Assembly: GCF_001456155.1 (NCBI RefSeq)
Contig: NZ_CP013293.1
Span: 3,596,001 to 3,660,000, forward strand
Reading direction: 5' to 3'
From: Chryseobacterium sp. IHB B 17019
Lineage (GTDB): Bacteria > Bacteroidota > Bacteroidia > Flavobacteriales > Weeksellaceae
DNA length: 64,000 nt
Part shown: positions 8,801 to 16,301 of the stretch, piece by piece
Layout of the letters: the number at the start of each line of letters is the position of its first letter
How positions within the stretch are numbered: the first letter of the stretch is position 1
Notes under the pieces: model-generated
What the model saw: only the letters and a program-made list of their open reading frames with translations
The model's database searches: none
Told to the model about the DNA's origin: nothing
Position numbers and translations under genes: made by a program

Positions 8801-11701
8801 GACTCTGTCCAATACATCGTATTGATTAATTGTAGGTTCAATATTATCTACATCCGGATTATACTGGATATTGTTTGAGCCCACACTTTCAACAGTTGGG
8901 TAATATGTTTTTAATGCCCTTCCAAATGCATCTTCTTCTACTTTACCTGCAACAATATATTTTAACCCCTGATTATGAATATCTCCGGTTTTTTTAACCT
9001 GAACAGCTCCTCCGAAACCATCGGCAATTGTTATTGTATTAATCGTATTATCTGCATATTCCGGATCATAATGCTTAGTAATTGCATAAGATTGTGCGTT
9101 TGTAGCATTTTGTGGGGCATCCGTAATTGGATTATATTCAAATTTAATCGTCCACGGAATATTGTTGAACATTTCATACGGCCCTGTGATCTCAGTTGTT
9201 CTTGCCTTCGCATCATAAACATATCTCATTGGTTGAAGATTCATATCCTCAGTAAGAGTTGGCAATCCAAATCTAAAATCATATTTTGTTTTGCTGCTAT
9301 ATCCAAATGCGTCCTGAACTTTTACCGGGTAGGTTTTTACATTATCATCATAGATATACTGATGGAAAAATCTTTGGTTTGCATAATTTGCGGGACCTGT
9401 AGATTTGGTGATATTTCCGTAAATATCATATTCAAAATCATAAACAGAATAATTAGCACCCTGATTAAGGATCGTCATTTTTGAAAGATCCCCGTTTGAG
9501 TTATATTCTGCTTTTTTCTCCCTGGTGACACTATTTGCTGTATTTTTAACTGACGTAGGTGCAACTATATAAGCCGATGGGTTGACCAATGTATAAGTAA
9601 CCGTACTATTTAAAACTTCTGAAGCACCGATATCAGGATCTCCCAAGTCTTCTACTTCTGTTGCATTACCCCATTGGTCATATTTTTTTATTTTTGTGTT
9701 TGTAGTTTTCCAACCTGTATCTCCTTCGGTAAAGTGAGAGTTTGTATTGTCTAAGGCTACAAAACAAGCATATTCTTCATATGTTTTTTCGTTTTCTTTT
9801 TCTTTATATAAAAATGAATCGTTCGTGCTTTTTATTTTTCTTAATGAATAATTACTAACCTTTGTTGTCCACGTCTTATTATTTGAATCTATAAGTCTTT
9901 CAGTAAGCAATGCTCCCTTCAGGTAATAATTACTATTATTAAATTTTTGTATCGTTTTTCTATAAACCACATTCGAAGAAGCTCCACCTTGTTTGGTATC
10001 AATTTGATTGACTGTAACACCATCAAACCCATAGAATGTTCTTTCTCTACGACTATAATATGGATTTGAATAATCAACAGTAACCTTTGAAATATCAACA
10101 CCAAATGCACCATCTCCTGTAAAGCCATCGTTGGTAATTACGCTTTTTAAAACATATTTACTTTGTGGCATATTGTAAGTATTTCCTATTCTTTCATAAG
10201 CAACCTCCCAAGATCCTCCCATTGGGGTTGTTACTTTTTTAAGAAGGTTTGTCGTGCCTATTTGGTTGAGGGATACTTTAACATTATCTGCATCATCCGA
10301 TGTTACAAAATCAGGATAGCCATCCCCATTCATGTCTTTGAAGGTAGCATTAGACCTTGAGGTAGAAGTTCCTTTCGAAACTCCTAATGTAACATTCAGT
10401 TTTAGTCCGCTCACACCGGCAACAATAGGAATAGGAATTAAGATAGTTCCTGCCGCATTTCCTCCAACACTCACAGATACATCTTTATGGATATCGTCTC
10501 CATTTGGAAAGCTTAAGTTTAATGGAGTACCAGACATTTTATCTCCTAAATTAAGATATACCGTTGCATTATTTCCGGCATATTCTACCTTATCTGCTAA
10601 TCCGTCACCATTAATATCAACCAATTCTTTTGTAGTTTTACTTGTATTGGAACTAAAATTGACTCCGAATTCAAAACTACCTCTAAACAGGCTTATTCCT
10701 CCTCCAAGTCCAAATCCGGCCCCTTTTCCTTCAGAAGTAAAATCCGTTCCCCAGGAATCGTTTCCTGCAAAGCCGTTTCCGATATTCAACTCAAAGCTAT
10801 TTGTATTAAATTTATCCGGAAGCCCATCCCCATTAATATCTAAAAATGTCTGTTTGGAATTTTCACTTGAAACATCTCCATTTACACTTATTGAAAGCTT
10901 TGTTGAGCCCTCTTTACTGTTAACCGAGCTCTCTATTAAGCTTTCATTAAATGATTTATTTTTAGAATTTTTACCGGCCGTCTGTATAAATGCCATTCTG
11001 GAAGATTCTCCATGTACAAATGAATATCCGGACGAGACGCCTGTAGAACTGGCTTTCGAAATAGACTGGCTTCCCACACTCATTGATTTTCCAGATAAAA
11101 ATCCTATAGGATATGTTATTTTAACATTGGTTTTATTAAAATCATCAGGGAAACCGTCTCCGTTATAATCTAATACGTTACGCACAGATTTTGCTTCAGA
11201 AAAAATAGTTTTTGAGGCGTTTATACCCGCAAAGCCTACACTAGCTCCTGCGCCCACGCTCACACTCTGATTTTTCAGTTGAATGTCAGGAGCATTCAAT
11301 TCAGAACCGACAGCTTGGCTTAGTGAATGGTTATTAAAATTAGAGTCTATATTATGAATTCCCAAACGTGAAGCATTGATTGTATTTTGAGATATATAAA
11401 CAGTAGGATCAATATCTACTAATCTTCCTTTGTCATCATTGTTTACATTAGAATTAATTGTCAGGAAATAGTTTTTTGACAATGCTCCATCATTATCTGT
11501 AATAGCAACATTCCCGTTAGCGTCAATAGTAGGTTCGTTGATTGTAGGGTTTGTTCCCGGGTCTGTGCCATAAGCATTGTTAAGTTTCAGCCTCGTTTCA
11601 TCTACTTTCATTTCAGCAATTGTTCCTCCGTTGGCAAAATTGCTGTTAACATCATAAGCTTCAATAATATTTATTTTAGCCGCATTATTACCATTTAACA
11701 C
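5810..11701 (-). CDS. RHS/YD-repeat polymorphic toxin with C-terminal class 3 lipase domain
   Basis: A 1963-residue protein from the first available start, GTG 11701. The N-terminal part has FG-GAP-like Asp-rich repeats (DxNGDGxxD near residues 178, 288, 361 and 455) as in SpvB/TcdB-type shells. From about residue 600 there are many YD repeats, ending in the canonical RHS core (YYGARYYNP, LWLNVDPLAEK, YIDPDGK at about 1727). The last 236 residues form a separate module with the lipase motif TYTGHSLGGGLAAL; Ser1842 is the expected nucleophile. IMRTDPLNKL and GHSMDHMVKHL could supply the acidic residue and the His. By family, the RHS shell encapsulates the toxin tip, and the tip would hydrolyse lipids. 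The frame stays open upstream to 12274 without any ATG, GTG or TTG, so the 5' end seems damaged and expression is doubtful. Confidence 0.8.
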   Translation of the reverse strand: MLNGNNAAKINIIEAYDVNSNFANGGTIAEMKVDETRLKLNNAYGTDPGTNPTINEPTIDANGNVAITDNDGALSKNYFLTINSNVNNDDKGRLVDIDPTVYISQNTINASRLGIHNIDSNFNNHSLSQAVGSELNAPDIQLKNQSVSVGAGASVGFAGINASKTIFSEAKSVRNVLDYNGDGFPDDFNKTNVKITYPIGFLSGKSMSVGSQSISKASSTGVSSGYSFVHGESSRMAFIQTAGKNSKNKSFNESLIESSVNSKEGSTKLSISVNGDVSSENSKQTFLDINGDGLPDKFNTNSFELNIGNGFAGNDSWGTDFTSEGKGAGFGLGGGISLFRGSFEFGVNFSSNTSKTTKELVDINGDGLADKVEYAGNNATVYLNLGDKMSGTPLNLSFPNGDDIHKDVSVSVGGNAAGTILIPIPIVAGVSGLKLNVTLGVSKGTSTSRSNATFKDMNGDGYPDFVTSDDADNVKVSLNQIGTTNLLKKVTTPMGGSWEVAYERIGNTYNMPQSKYVLKSVITNDGFTGDGAFGVDISKVTVDYSNPYYSRRERTFYGFDGVTVNQIDTKQGGASSNVVYRKTIQKFNNSNYYLKGALLTERLIDSNNKTWTTKVSNYSLRKIKSTNDSFLYKEKENEKTYEEYACFVALDNTNSHFTEGDTGWKTTNTKIKKYDQWGNATEVEDLGDPDIGASEVLNSTVTYTLVNPSAYIVAPTSVKNTANSVTREKKAEYNSNGDLSKMTILNQGANYSVYDFEYDIYGNITKSTGPANYANQRFFHQYIYDDNVKTYPVKVQDAFGYSSKTKYDFRFGLPTLTEDMNLQPMRYVYDAKARTTEITGPYEMFNNIPWTIKFEYNPITDAPQNATNAQSYAITKHYDPEYADNTINTITIADGFGGAVQVKKTGDIHNQGLKYIVAGKVEEDAFGRALKTYYPTVESVGSNNIQYNPDVDNIEPTINQYDVLDRVVYTKLPGENLFSTISYGFANDVQGRNMFETIFTDELGSVKKTYTDIKGRTTSVFEGSNTGDIKTQFTHDAIGEIQQVKDVQGNITTSVYDDLGRRTAYTHPDSGLTTYTYDSAGNMLSKKNSANETVEYQYDYTRLKAVNYPVYPENNVKYYYGNALDAAAMDNNSVGRLWYQTDATGTQYLKYGRLGELTYQRRSVAVPNAGVYWFGTEWKYDTWNRVKAITYPDGEILNYTYNKAGNLKTVTSAKDGFSYPMINNIGYDKFEQRVYLANGNGTETTYEYETNRRRLLKMFAKNSTRHFMQNIYQYDVVSNVMQIHNNAPIVNGLLGGGTNHAFGYDDLYRLTSASGNWRGINTQGQEERHRYTVGMTYDNMHNIMSKTQKHEWTTGATNNNWTALEPTSYRLNYKYEDSAHPHAPSTIIDEQNLVPTSTCCNPNDPGVKFHRYEYDQKGNPLQTVQETCGLDEQKAVYQWDEENRLRFVDTNPSTPEIDGAAIYTYDAGGERIIKDVLYSGYLFRTAGEQTNTWPQPIVTSHAVTMYPNGLLTLNFSFDNTGALEPKYTKHYYAGSQRIVTKNGTGKNVGAFNCQWLIIPFAGSTPPINPVAVSNTILQTSTQSSLTIMQQNSITPPPNYGQNAGFNGNCVSDYPGVKENQIYWFHPDHLGSSSYITGIDGEVTQNIEYFPSGETFVENHRNSNHSPYKFNGKELDAETGYMYYGARYYNPRVSLWLNVDPLAEKMPSWSPYAYAFDNPIRYIDPDGKKPTPAEASAMALHVYGEHKDNMLIGGWRVSKTKFDGVRLNDIESGFKSQVYERVVNGKVTEYAYATAGTEDIEKDGVADLVQPLGASSQYSLSAQNATAISNQLGDIELTYTGHSLGGGLAALNSNLTRRSAVTFNAAGVGMSTKYLNGFSNSDMKGFFGGFTAAFRTEGLIDAYIMRTDPLNKLQNSLTSAGLIMPDVNGKKHYITPRTAGAIFNGHSMDHMVKHLGINPDKYKK

Positions 11702-12274
11702 AAATGCTCCCCAGCCACGGTATAGGATTCCGAGCCTGCTGTCGTATTGATCTGAGTTTAATGCCGATGTAGGATTTTGTGGAGTTAATACCGGTTTATG
11801 CGGAGGTGAGTTTGTAAAGTTTGTAATGATAGACTCACTTCCTCCATTTGTAATGTAGATCTTTCCATAATCACTTGATCCTGATGCATGAAAGAAGTTT
11901 AAATGATAACTATAAACGCCTGGTTGTAGATCTACAAAAGTATTTTTAGCAATTCCTGGCTGGCCGGATAATGTAGAATTCGGGAAATTAACACCTGCTC
12001 CGGAGGAATCAAGAATTGAAAGCGTAGCAGAAGTAGTAGGAACATAATTTCCTATTTCAAAATATAATCTTGTCGTTTGCCCAATAATAATTGTTCCATT
12101 ATTGGATGAAGTGCTTGTGTATTGCTGGAATAAATTATTAGGGTTATTGATATAATTAAGACCATTGTTTATTAATCGTGTGTTTTTAAGTATTGTAGAT
12201 TGAAACCATAAAAATTTTACATTAATATGATTTTTATAATAATTTATTGTGGTGAAAAAATAATTAATTTTTCC
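11702..12274 (-). other. In-frame 5' extension of the RHS gene without a start codon
   Basis: The RHS frame continues upstream of GTG 11701 for 191 codons until a TAA at 12275-12277. I translated it by hand and found no ATG, GTG or TTG in this part. The stretch nearest the gene looks like real protein (for example GVYSYHLNFFHASGSSDYGK, then LGILYRGWGAF leading straight into the VLNGNN start region). The farthest 30 codons are low-complexity Asn, Tyr and Ile. This suggests the native protein began further upstream and that its beginning has been lost or frameshifted. GTG 11701 is therefore probably an internal Val and not the natural start. Confidence 0.65.
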
Positions 12275-12357
12275 TTAGTTGATCATATATATAATATAAT
12301 CCTTCTTGACAATTCAAATATCAAGTAGTAAAAACTGTGTTAAAATTAAGTGATTAT

Positions 12358-12426
12358 CTATTTTAATTCCCCATTAAGAGAAATATGATTAGAAAAGAAA
12401 TCTAATAAGAAGTATACATTTTTCAT
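12358..12426 (-). pseudogene. Possible remnant of the RHS gene's original start (22 codons)
   Basis: ATG at 12426 opens a short frame, MKNVYFLLDFFSNHISLNGE, that ends at TAG after 22 codons. It resembles the beginning of a signal peptide and sits 40 nt downstream of a good -7 box. Multiple stops in every frame separate it from the RHS frame. It could be the decayed original start of the toxin gene. Chance is a real alternative for so short a frame. Confidence 0.3.
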
Positions 12427-12465
12427 CGGATTGTGTTTAAATTTTTGTGTTTTATGAAATTTTTA

Positions 12466-12473
12466 CAAAGATA
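12466..12473 (-). promoter_or_regulatory. -7 promoter box TATCTTTG upstream of the RHS region
   Basis: An exact TAnnTTTG match on the minus strand, between thiL and the RHS gene. Transcription from here would pass the 22-codon frame and then enter the start-less RHS frame about 190 nt later. Confidence 0.5.
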
Positions 12474-12536
12474 TAATCTTTTCATAAACTAAAAAGGAAT
12501 GTTTAGAAAATTGCTATTTGCTACATATTGATTTAA

Positions 12537-12563
12537 CAAAAAACCACTACAAGAGCAGTGGTT
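12537..12563 (-). terminator. Terminator after thiL
   Basis: AACCACT (63-57) pairs with AGTGGTT (48-42), counted in the 12500s on the minus strand, with a T run after it. It lies 24 nt past the thiL stop and separates thiL from the RHS locus. Confidence 0.7.
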
Positions 12564-12586
12564 ACAATATTTAAATTAAATAAATT

Positions 12587-13651
12587 TTAATCATTTTGCT
12601 GATTTCCCAAAAAAGCATCCCAACCCTGTGCTGTCAACGCCACAAGTTGATTAGAGCCTCTCGCCACCATAAAATTCCCTTCTTCTTTTTCTACAGCATG
12701 ACCGATAATCGTAAAATCCGGGTGGTTTTTAATTTTGTCAAAATCATTTGGTGAAATCGTGAATAGCAATTCATAATCTTCACCTCCACTTAATGCTGCC
12801 ATTACAGGATTTAAATTAAATTCATCCGCCGTAGTTATCGTTAGATTATCCATCGGGATTTTCTCTTCATACAATCTAAAACTTACTTTCGATTGATCAG
12901 AAATATGTAGAATTTCCGAAGCCAAACCGTCAGAAACATCAATCATAGAAGTTGGTTTGATATCCAATTGTTCTAAAATAGCTTTCACATCAGTTCTTGC
13001 TTCAGGCTTTAATTGTCTTTCCAGAATATAGTCGTAGCCCTCCATTTCAGGCTGCATATTCGGATCTGCAAGGAAAACGGCATGCTCTCTTTCCAGAATT
13101 TGAAGTCCCATATAGGCACCTCCCAAATCACCTGTCACCACAAGTAGATCGTTTGGTTTTGCAGTACTTCTTTTTACAATCTTTTCGTCATTTTCAAGTC
13201 CTATTGCTGTGATGCTCATGACAAGTCCGGCATTAGAACTTGTTGTATCTCCGCCAATTAAGTCAACTTTGTAACGACTGCAAGCCGCCTGAATTCCGGA
13301 ATAAATTTCTTCCAGCGCTTCCACCGGAAAACGATTTGAAACAGCCAGAGAAACTAGAATCTGAGTCGGAGTTGCATTCATTGCTGCAATATCGCTGAGA
13401 TTAACAACAATGGCTTTGTATCCCAAATGCTTCAACGGAACATATCCCAAATTGAAATGTACCCCTTCCGCCAAAACATCGGTCGTAAGGATAACTTTTT
13501 TATTTTCAGGGTTAATAATGGCCGCATCATCTCCCACTCCAAGCTCCGAGGATTTATTGGATAAGGGAAAATGATCTGTTAAATGCTTTATTAAACCAAA
13601 TTCTCCTAATTTAGAAATCGGCGTTAATTCCGGTTCTTTATCTTCAAACAT
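12587..13651 (-). CDS. thiL: Thiamine-monophosphate kinase
   Basis: It phosphorylates thiamine monophosphate to thiamine diphosphate with ATP, the last step of cofactor synthesis, in the cytosol. The 354 residues are slightly longer than E. coli ThiL. PurM-like AIRS motifs are present: GVGDDAAII near residue 40, LTTDVLAEGVHF, NLSDIAAMNATP, LIGGDTTSS near 140, and MIDVSDGLASEI near 230. Start ATG 13651 gives the usual short N-terminal lead before FGLIKHLT. The gene lies just downstream of the thioesterase gene, with a repeat of about 80 bp in between, and may share its transcript. No TPP riboswitch was seen upstream. Confidence 0.95.
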   Translation of the reverse strand: MFEDKEPELTPISKLGEFGLIKHLTDHFPLSNKSSELGVGDDAAIINPENKKVILTTDVLAEGVHFNLGYVPLKHLGYKAIVVNLSDIAAMNATPTQILVSLAVSNRFPVEALEEIYSGIQAACSRYKVDLIGGDTTSSNAGLVMSITAIGLENDEKIVKRSTAKPNDLLVVTGDLGGAYMGLQILEREHAVFLADPNMQPEMEGYDYILERQLKPEARTDVKAILEQLDIKPTSMIDVSDGLASEILHISDQSKVSFRLYEEKIPMDNLTITTADEFNLNPVMAALSGGEDYELLFTISPNDFDKIKNHPDFTIIGHAVEKEEGNFMVARGSNQLVALTAQGWDAFLGNQQND

Positions 13652-13660
13652 ATCTTTTAA

Positions 13661-13740
13661 TTATAAGTGATGATTGATAAGAGATAAATGATTTGAAGAT
13701 CTTTAGCTATCAATGATCATTTACCTCTTATCATTTATTA
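13661..13740. repeat. Inverted repeat between thioesterase gene and thiL
   Basis: GATTGATAAGAGATAAATGA (13672-13691) is matched by an inverted arm CATTTACCTCTTATCATTTA (13719-13738). The same words recur in the repeat at 32228-32313. It may form a hairpin in the transcript between the two genes. Confidence 0.6.
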
Positions 13741-14229
13741 TTTAAGTTCTGCCGGATTAATATTTTCCGGACGGAAAGGAAGTTTTTTAAAGTCTTCTCT
13801 TGTTAAAACTGTTGTTTCCGGAGATTTGTATTTATTCATTGCTTCTACCACATCATCCGGTGGTGTTGTCATTTTTCTCAACATTGTATCTATCCAGACA
13901 CCCGTTGCTTCGGCTGTTGCACAGTGTTCTCCTTCGGGAGTATAAAATTTGTGTACAAAACGATAGATAGAACAATCTTCTGCACAGGCATCGATTTCCA
14001 GGCTTACAATCACTGTCTGATCTGCAAATATTTCTTTGAAAAAAGAAAACCTTTCATGCATGATTACAGGACCTATTCCCCATCGGCTCATTTGCGTAAC
14101 TCCCATTTTTTCCTGTTTCATAAAAGCCATTCTGGTTTGGGCGCAATATTGAACGTAAGAAGAGTTTGCTAAGTGTTTGTTGGCATCAAGATCACTCCAA
14201 CGAACTTCGAATTTATGGTAAAATATCAT
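13738..14229 (-). CDS. Acyl-CoA thioesterase, hotdog fold (4HBT-like)
   Basis: A 163-residue single hotdog domain. The N-terminus MIFYHKFEVRWSDLDANKHL has the DLDxxxHLxNxxY pattern of the 4-hydroxybenzoyl-CoA thioesterase family, with the Asp near residue 16 as the likely catalytic residue. ATAEATGVWIDTMLRK is the typical later strand pair. It would hydrolyse an acyl-CoA thioester in the cytosol; the substrate cannot be told. The start ATG 14229 is the only sensible one. It is divergent from the flavoprotein gene at 14345, with 115 bases between, and lies upstream of thiL. FabM-like or YbgC-like roles are possible alternatives. Confidence 0.85.
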   Translation of the reverse strand: MIFYHKFEVRWSDLDANKHLANSSYVQYCAQTRMAFMKQEKMGVTQMSRWGIGPVIMHERFSFFKEIFADQTVIVSLEIDACAEDCSIYRFVHKFYTPEGEHCATAEATGVWIDTMLRKMTTPPDDVVEAMNKYKSPETTVLTREDFKKLPFRPENINPAELK

Positions 14230-14302
14230 TTAGAAATCTGTTTTAGAATAATTAAAATTATATTCCTCAAAATTACTCAAATAAGATGGTTTATAAAAAT
14301 TG

Positions 14303-14310
14303 TACTTTTG
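14303..14310 (+). promoter_or_regulatory. -7 promoter box TACTTTTG for the YhiN-like gene
   Basis: An exact TAnnTTTG match 35 nt upstream of ATG 14345. Confidence 0.55.
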
Positions 14311-14344
14311 GAAAAATAATCTTGAGCATAAGATTAAATAAACT

Positions 14345-15547
14345 ATGAAGCAAATTATCATTATCGGAGGCGGTGCGGCAGGATTTTTCTGTGCAGCAAA
14401 TCTTGACGAAAAGAAATATAAAATTACCATTCTCGAACAAAATTCAGATGTTCTTCAGAAAGTGAAAGTTTCCGGAGGAGGAAGATGTAATGTCACCCAT
14501 GCATGCTTTGATCCGAAAGAACTGGTTCGGTTTTATCCTCGTGGCAACAAGGAATTATTAAGCGTTTTTACAAAATTCCAGCCGGGTGACACGATGGATT
14601 GGTTCGATCAACGAAAAGTTTCGTTGAAGATAGAAAACGACAACAGGATCTTCCCTGAAAGCAATTCTTCACAAACCATTATCAATACTTTTTTAAATGA
14701 AATTCAACAAAAAAATGTTGGAGTAAAAACAAAATGTTCTGTAAAGGAAATTGAGAAATTAGACGAAAAATATTTAATAAAAACAAGTTTGGGTGATTTT
14801 GAAGCTGATTTTATTATTTATGCAACTGGAAGCTCACCAAAATCCTTAAAAATCATTGAAAATCTGGGTCATAAAATTATTGATTTGGTTCCATCTCTTT
14901 TCACCTTTAATATTAAAGATGATTTGTTGAAAGAACTTGCCGGAACAACCTTTGAAATGGCAGAAACATCAATTCCAAAATTGAAAACAGAAGAAAGCGG
15001 GCCTTTATTGATTACCCATTGGGGACTTTCGGGACCTGCAATTTTGAAAATTTCTGCGTGGGAAGCGATTAATTTAGCGAAAGTGAAATATAATTTTGAA
15101 ATTGAAGTTAATTTTATCTCAAAAGATATTGAGGATGCAGAAGAATTATTTCAGAATTTTAAACAATCAAATCCAAAGAAAACAATCGGGCAGTCAAAAA
15201 TATTTGATATTACGAATCGTTTCTGGCAGCGGGTTTTAGAAGTTTCAAATGTTGATCATAATAAGCAAGTCGCGAATATTTCAGGAAAAGAAATGCAGAA
15301 AATTATTGAAAATTTGTGCAAAAAGAAATTTAATGTGACCGGAAAATCGACTTTTAAAGATGAATTCGTAACAGCGGGAGGTGTTGATTTAAAGGAAATT
15401 AATTTTAAAAATATGTCTTCGAAAATTTTACCTAATTTTTATGTTGCCGGTGAAGTTTTAAATATTGATGCAGTAACCGGTGGCTTTAATTTTCAGGCGT
15501 GTTGGAGTGAAGCTTGGCTAATTGCTCAGGATTTGAATTTAAAATAA
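14345..15547 (+). CDS. NAD(P)/FAD-dependent oxidoreductase, HI0933/YhiN family
   Basis: A 400-residue flavoprotein. The N-terminus MKQIIIIGGGAAGFFCAANL is a Rossmann FAD-binding motif. SGGGRCNVTH near residue 40 and the C-terminal VAGEVLNIDAVTGGFNFQAC are the two signatures of the HI0933/YhiN family (BaiN-like). A middle insertion domain runs from about 190 to 330. Members bind FAD, but the physiological substrate is poorly known for most of them. It is cytosolic, with no signal peptide. It is transcribed alone, divergently from the thioesterase. The family is certain; the biochemical role is not. Confidence 0.9.
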   Translation: MKQIIIIGGGAAGFFCAANLDEKKYKITILEQNSDVLQKVKVSGGGRCNVTHACFDPKELVRFYPRGNKELLSVFTKFQPGDTMDWFDQRKVSLKIENDNRIFPESNSSQTIINTFLNEIQQKNVGVKTKCSVKEIEKLDEKYLIKTSLGDFEADFIIYATGSSPKSLKIIENLGHKIIDLVPSLFTFNIKDDLLKELAGTTFEMAETSIPKLKTEESGPLLITHWGLSGPAILKISAWEAINLAKVKYNFEIEVNFISKDIEDAEELFQNFKQSNPKKTIGQSKIFDITNRFWQRVLEVSNVDHNKQVANISGKEMQKIIENLCKKKFNVTGKSTFKDEFVTAGGVDLKEINFKNMSSKILPNFYVAGEVLNIDAVTGGFNFQACWSEAWLIAQDLNLK

Positions 15548-15557
15548 AATGCAAATG

Positions 15558-15637
15558 TTTGTCATTCTGAATGGAACGGAGTGAAATGAAGAATCTCTTT
15601 AATATTGTTGAGATCCTTCCTTCGTCAAAATGACAAA
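15558..15637. repeat. Dispersed repeat with terminal inverted arms (TTTGTCATTCTGA type)
   Basis: It begins TTTGTCATTCTGA and ends TCAAAATGACAAA, with GAATCTC and GAGATCC facing each other inside, so it can fold into a long imperfect hairpin. Related units occur at 33772-33881 and 44825-45015. It overlaps the longest possible start of the next gene. Confidence 0.65.
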
Positions 15638-15656
15638 TTCGACGCTAAAAAAACTT

Positions 15657-16301
15657 ATGAAAATGGTTTTAGTCAAAAAAAATATGCCGCACATCTTCAG
15701 AATCCTTTTCATCTTGGGATTTGGGTATTTCTTTTGGCTGATGTTAAAAATCACTTTAGAATATATTCCGCTAAAAACTGATGTCAGCTTTTTAATGATT
15801 AAACAAACAGAAGTTGTTGAAAGACCGGAATATCTCTACTTTTTTTACACTCATGTTTACACAAGTATTTTTGTATTATTGTCAGGATTTTTATCCATTA
15901 TAAGAAAAGATTTCGGATTAAAAAATTTCCATAAAACTTCTGGAAAGGTTTATATTTTTCTGATTTTAATTTTGACTGCTCCGTCAGGGATTTATATGGG
16001 ATTCTTTGCTAATGGCGGAATTTTTTCTAAATTTTCTTTCGTTATATTAGGTAGTTTATGGTGGTTTTCGACTTTTAAGGCGTATCAATCGGCAAGAAGG
16101 AAAAACTTCACCCACCACAAACAGTGGATGTGGAGGAGTTTTGCGTTGACATTATCTGCCGTTACCTTAAGAATTTGGAAGGTAATTATCGTATATTTAT
16201 TTCACCCAAGTCCCATGGATGTTTATCAAATTATTGCCTGGCTCGGCTGGATCCCGAATATCATTTTAATTGAATATTTAATCACAAAAAAACTTATATG
16301 A
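15657..16301 (+). CDS. DUF2306 family membrane protein
   Basis: About 214 residues with five to six hydrophobic segments, so an integral inner-membrane protein. HKTSGKVYIF near residue 96 and HHKQWMWRSFALTLSAVTLR near 155 contain the conserved His residues that mark DUF2306, possibly heme or metal ligands by analogy with cytochrome b-like folds. The function is unknown. The frame is open from ATG 15630, but that codon lies inside the dispersed repeat arm, so ATG 15657 is preferred; ATG 15684 is a third choice. Its stop overlaps the start of the YARHG lipoprotein gene by four bases (ATGA), so the two are likely co-translated. Confidence 0.8.
   Translation: MKMVLVKKNMPHIFRILFILGFGYFFWLMLKITLEYIPLKTDVSFLMIKQTEVVERPEYLYFFYTHVYTSIFVLLSGFLSIIRKDFGLKNFHKTSGKVYIFLILILTAPSGIYMGFFANGGIFSKFSFVILGSLWWFSTFKAYQSARRKNFTHHKQWMWRSFALTLSAVTLRIWKVIIVYLFHPSPMDVYQIIAWLGWIPNIILIEYLITKKLI

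Noticed and set aside
8975..9484. 169-codon plus-strand frame inside the RHS gene
   Set aside because: Antisense to YD repeats; Ile/Cys-rich composition unlike any real protein of this genome.
10332..11168. 278-codon open frame on the plus strand inside the RHS gene
   Set aside because: It is antisense to the RHS shell and is Pro/Ser/Leu-rich low complexity, a mirror of the Gly/Asn/Ser-rich FG-GAP region. No start context or promoter.
12275..12586. Possible riboswitch (TPP) or CRISPR-like structure between thiL and the RHS gene
   Set aside because: No TPP-box consensus words and no repeated spacer pattern were found. The region holds the thiL terminator and a -7 box only.
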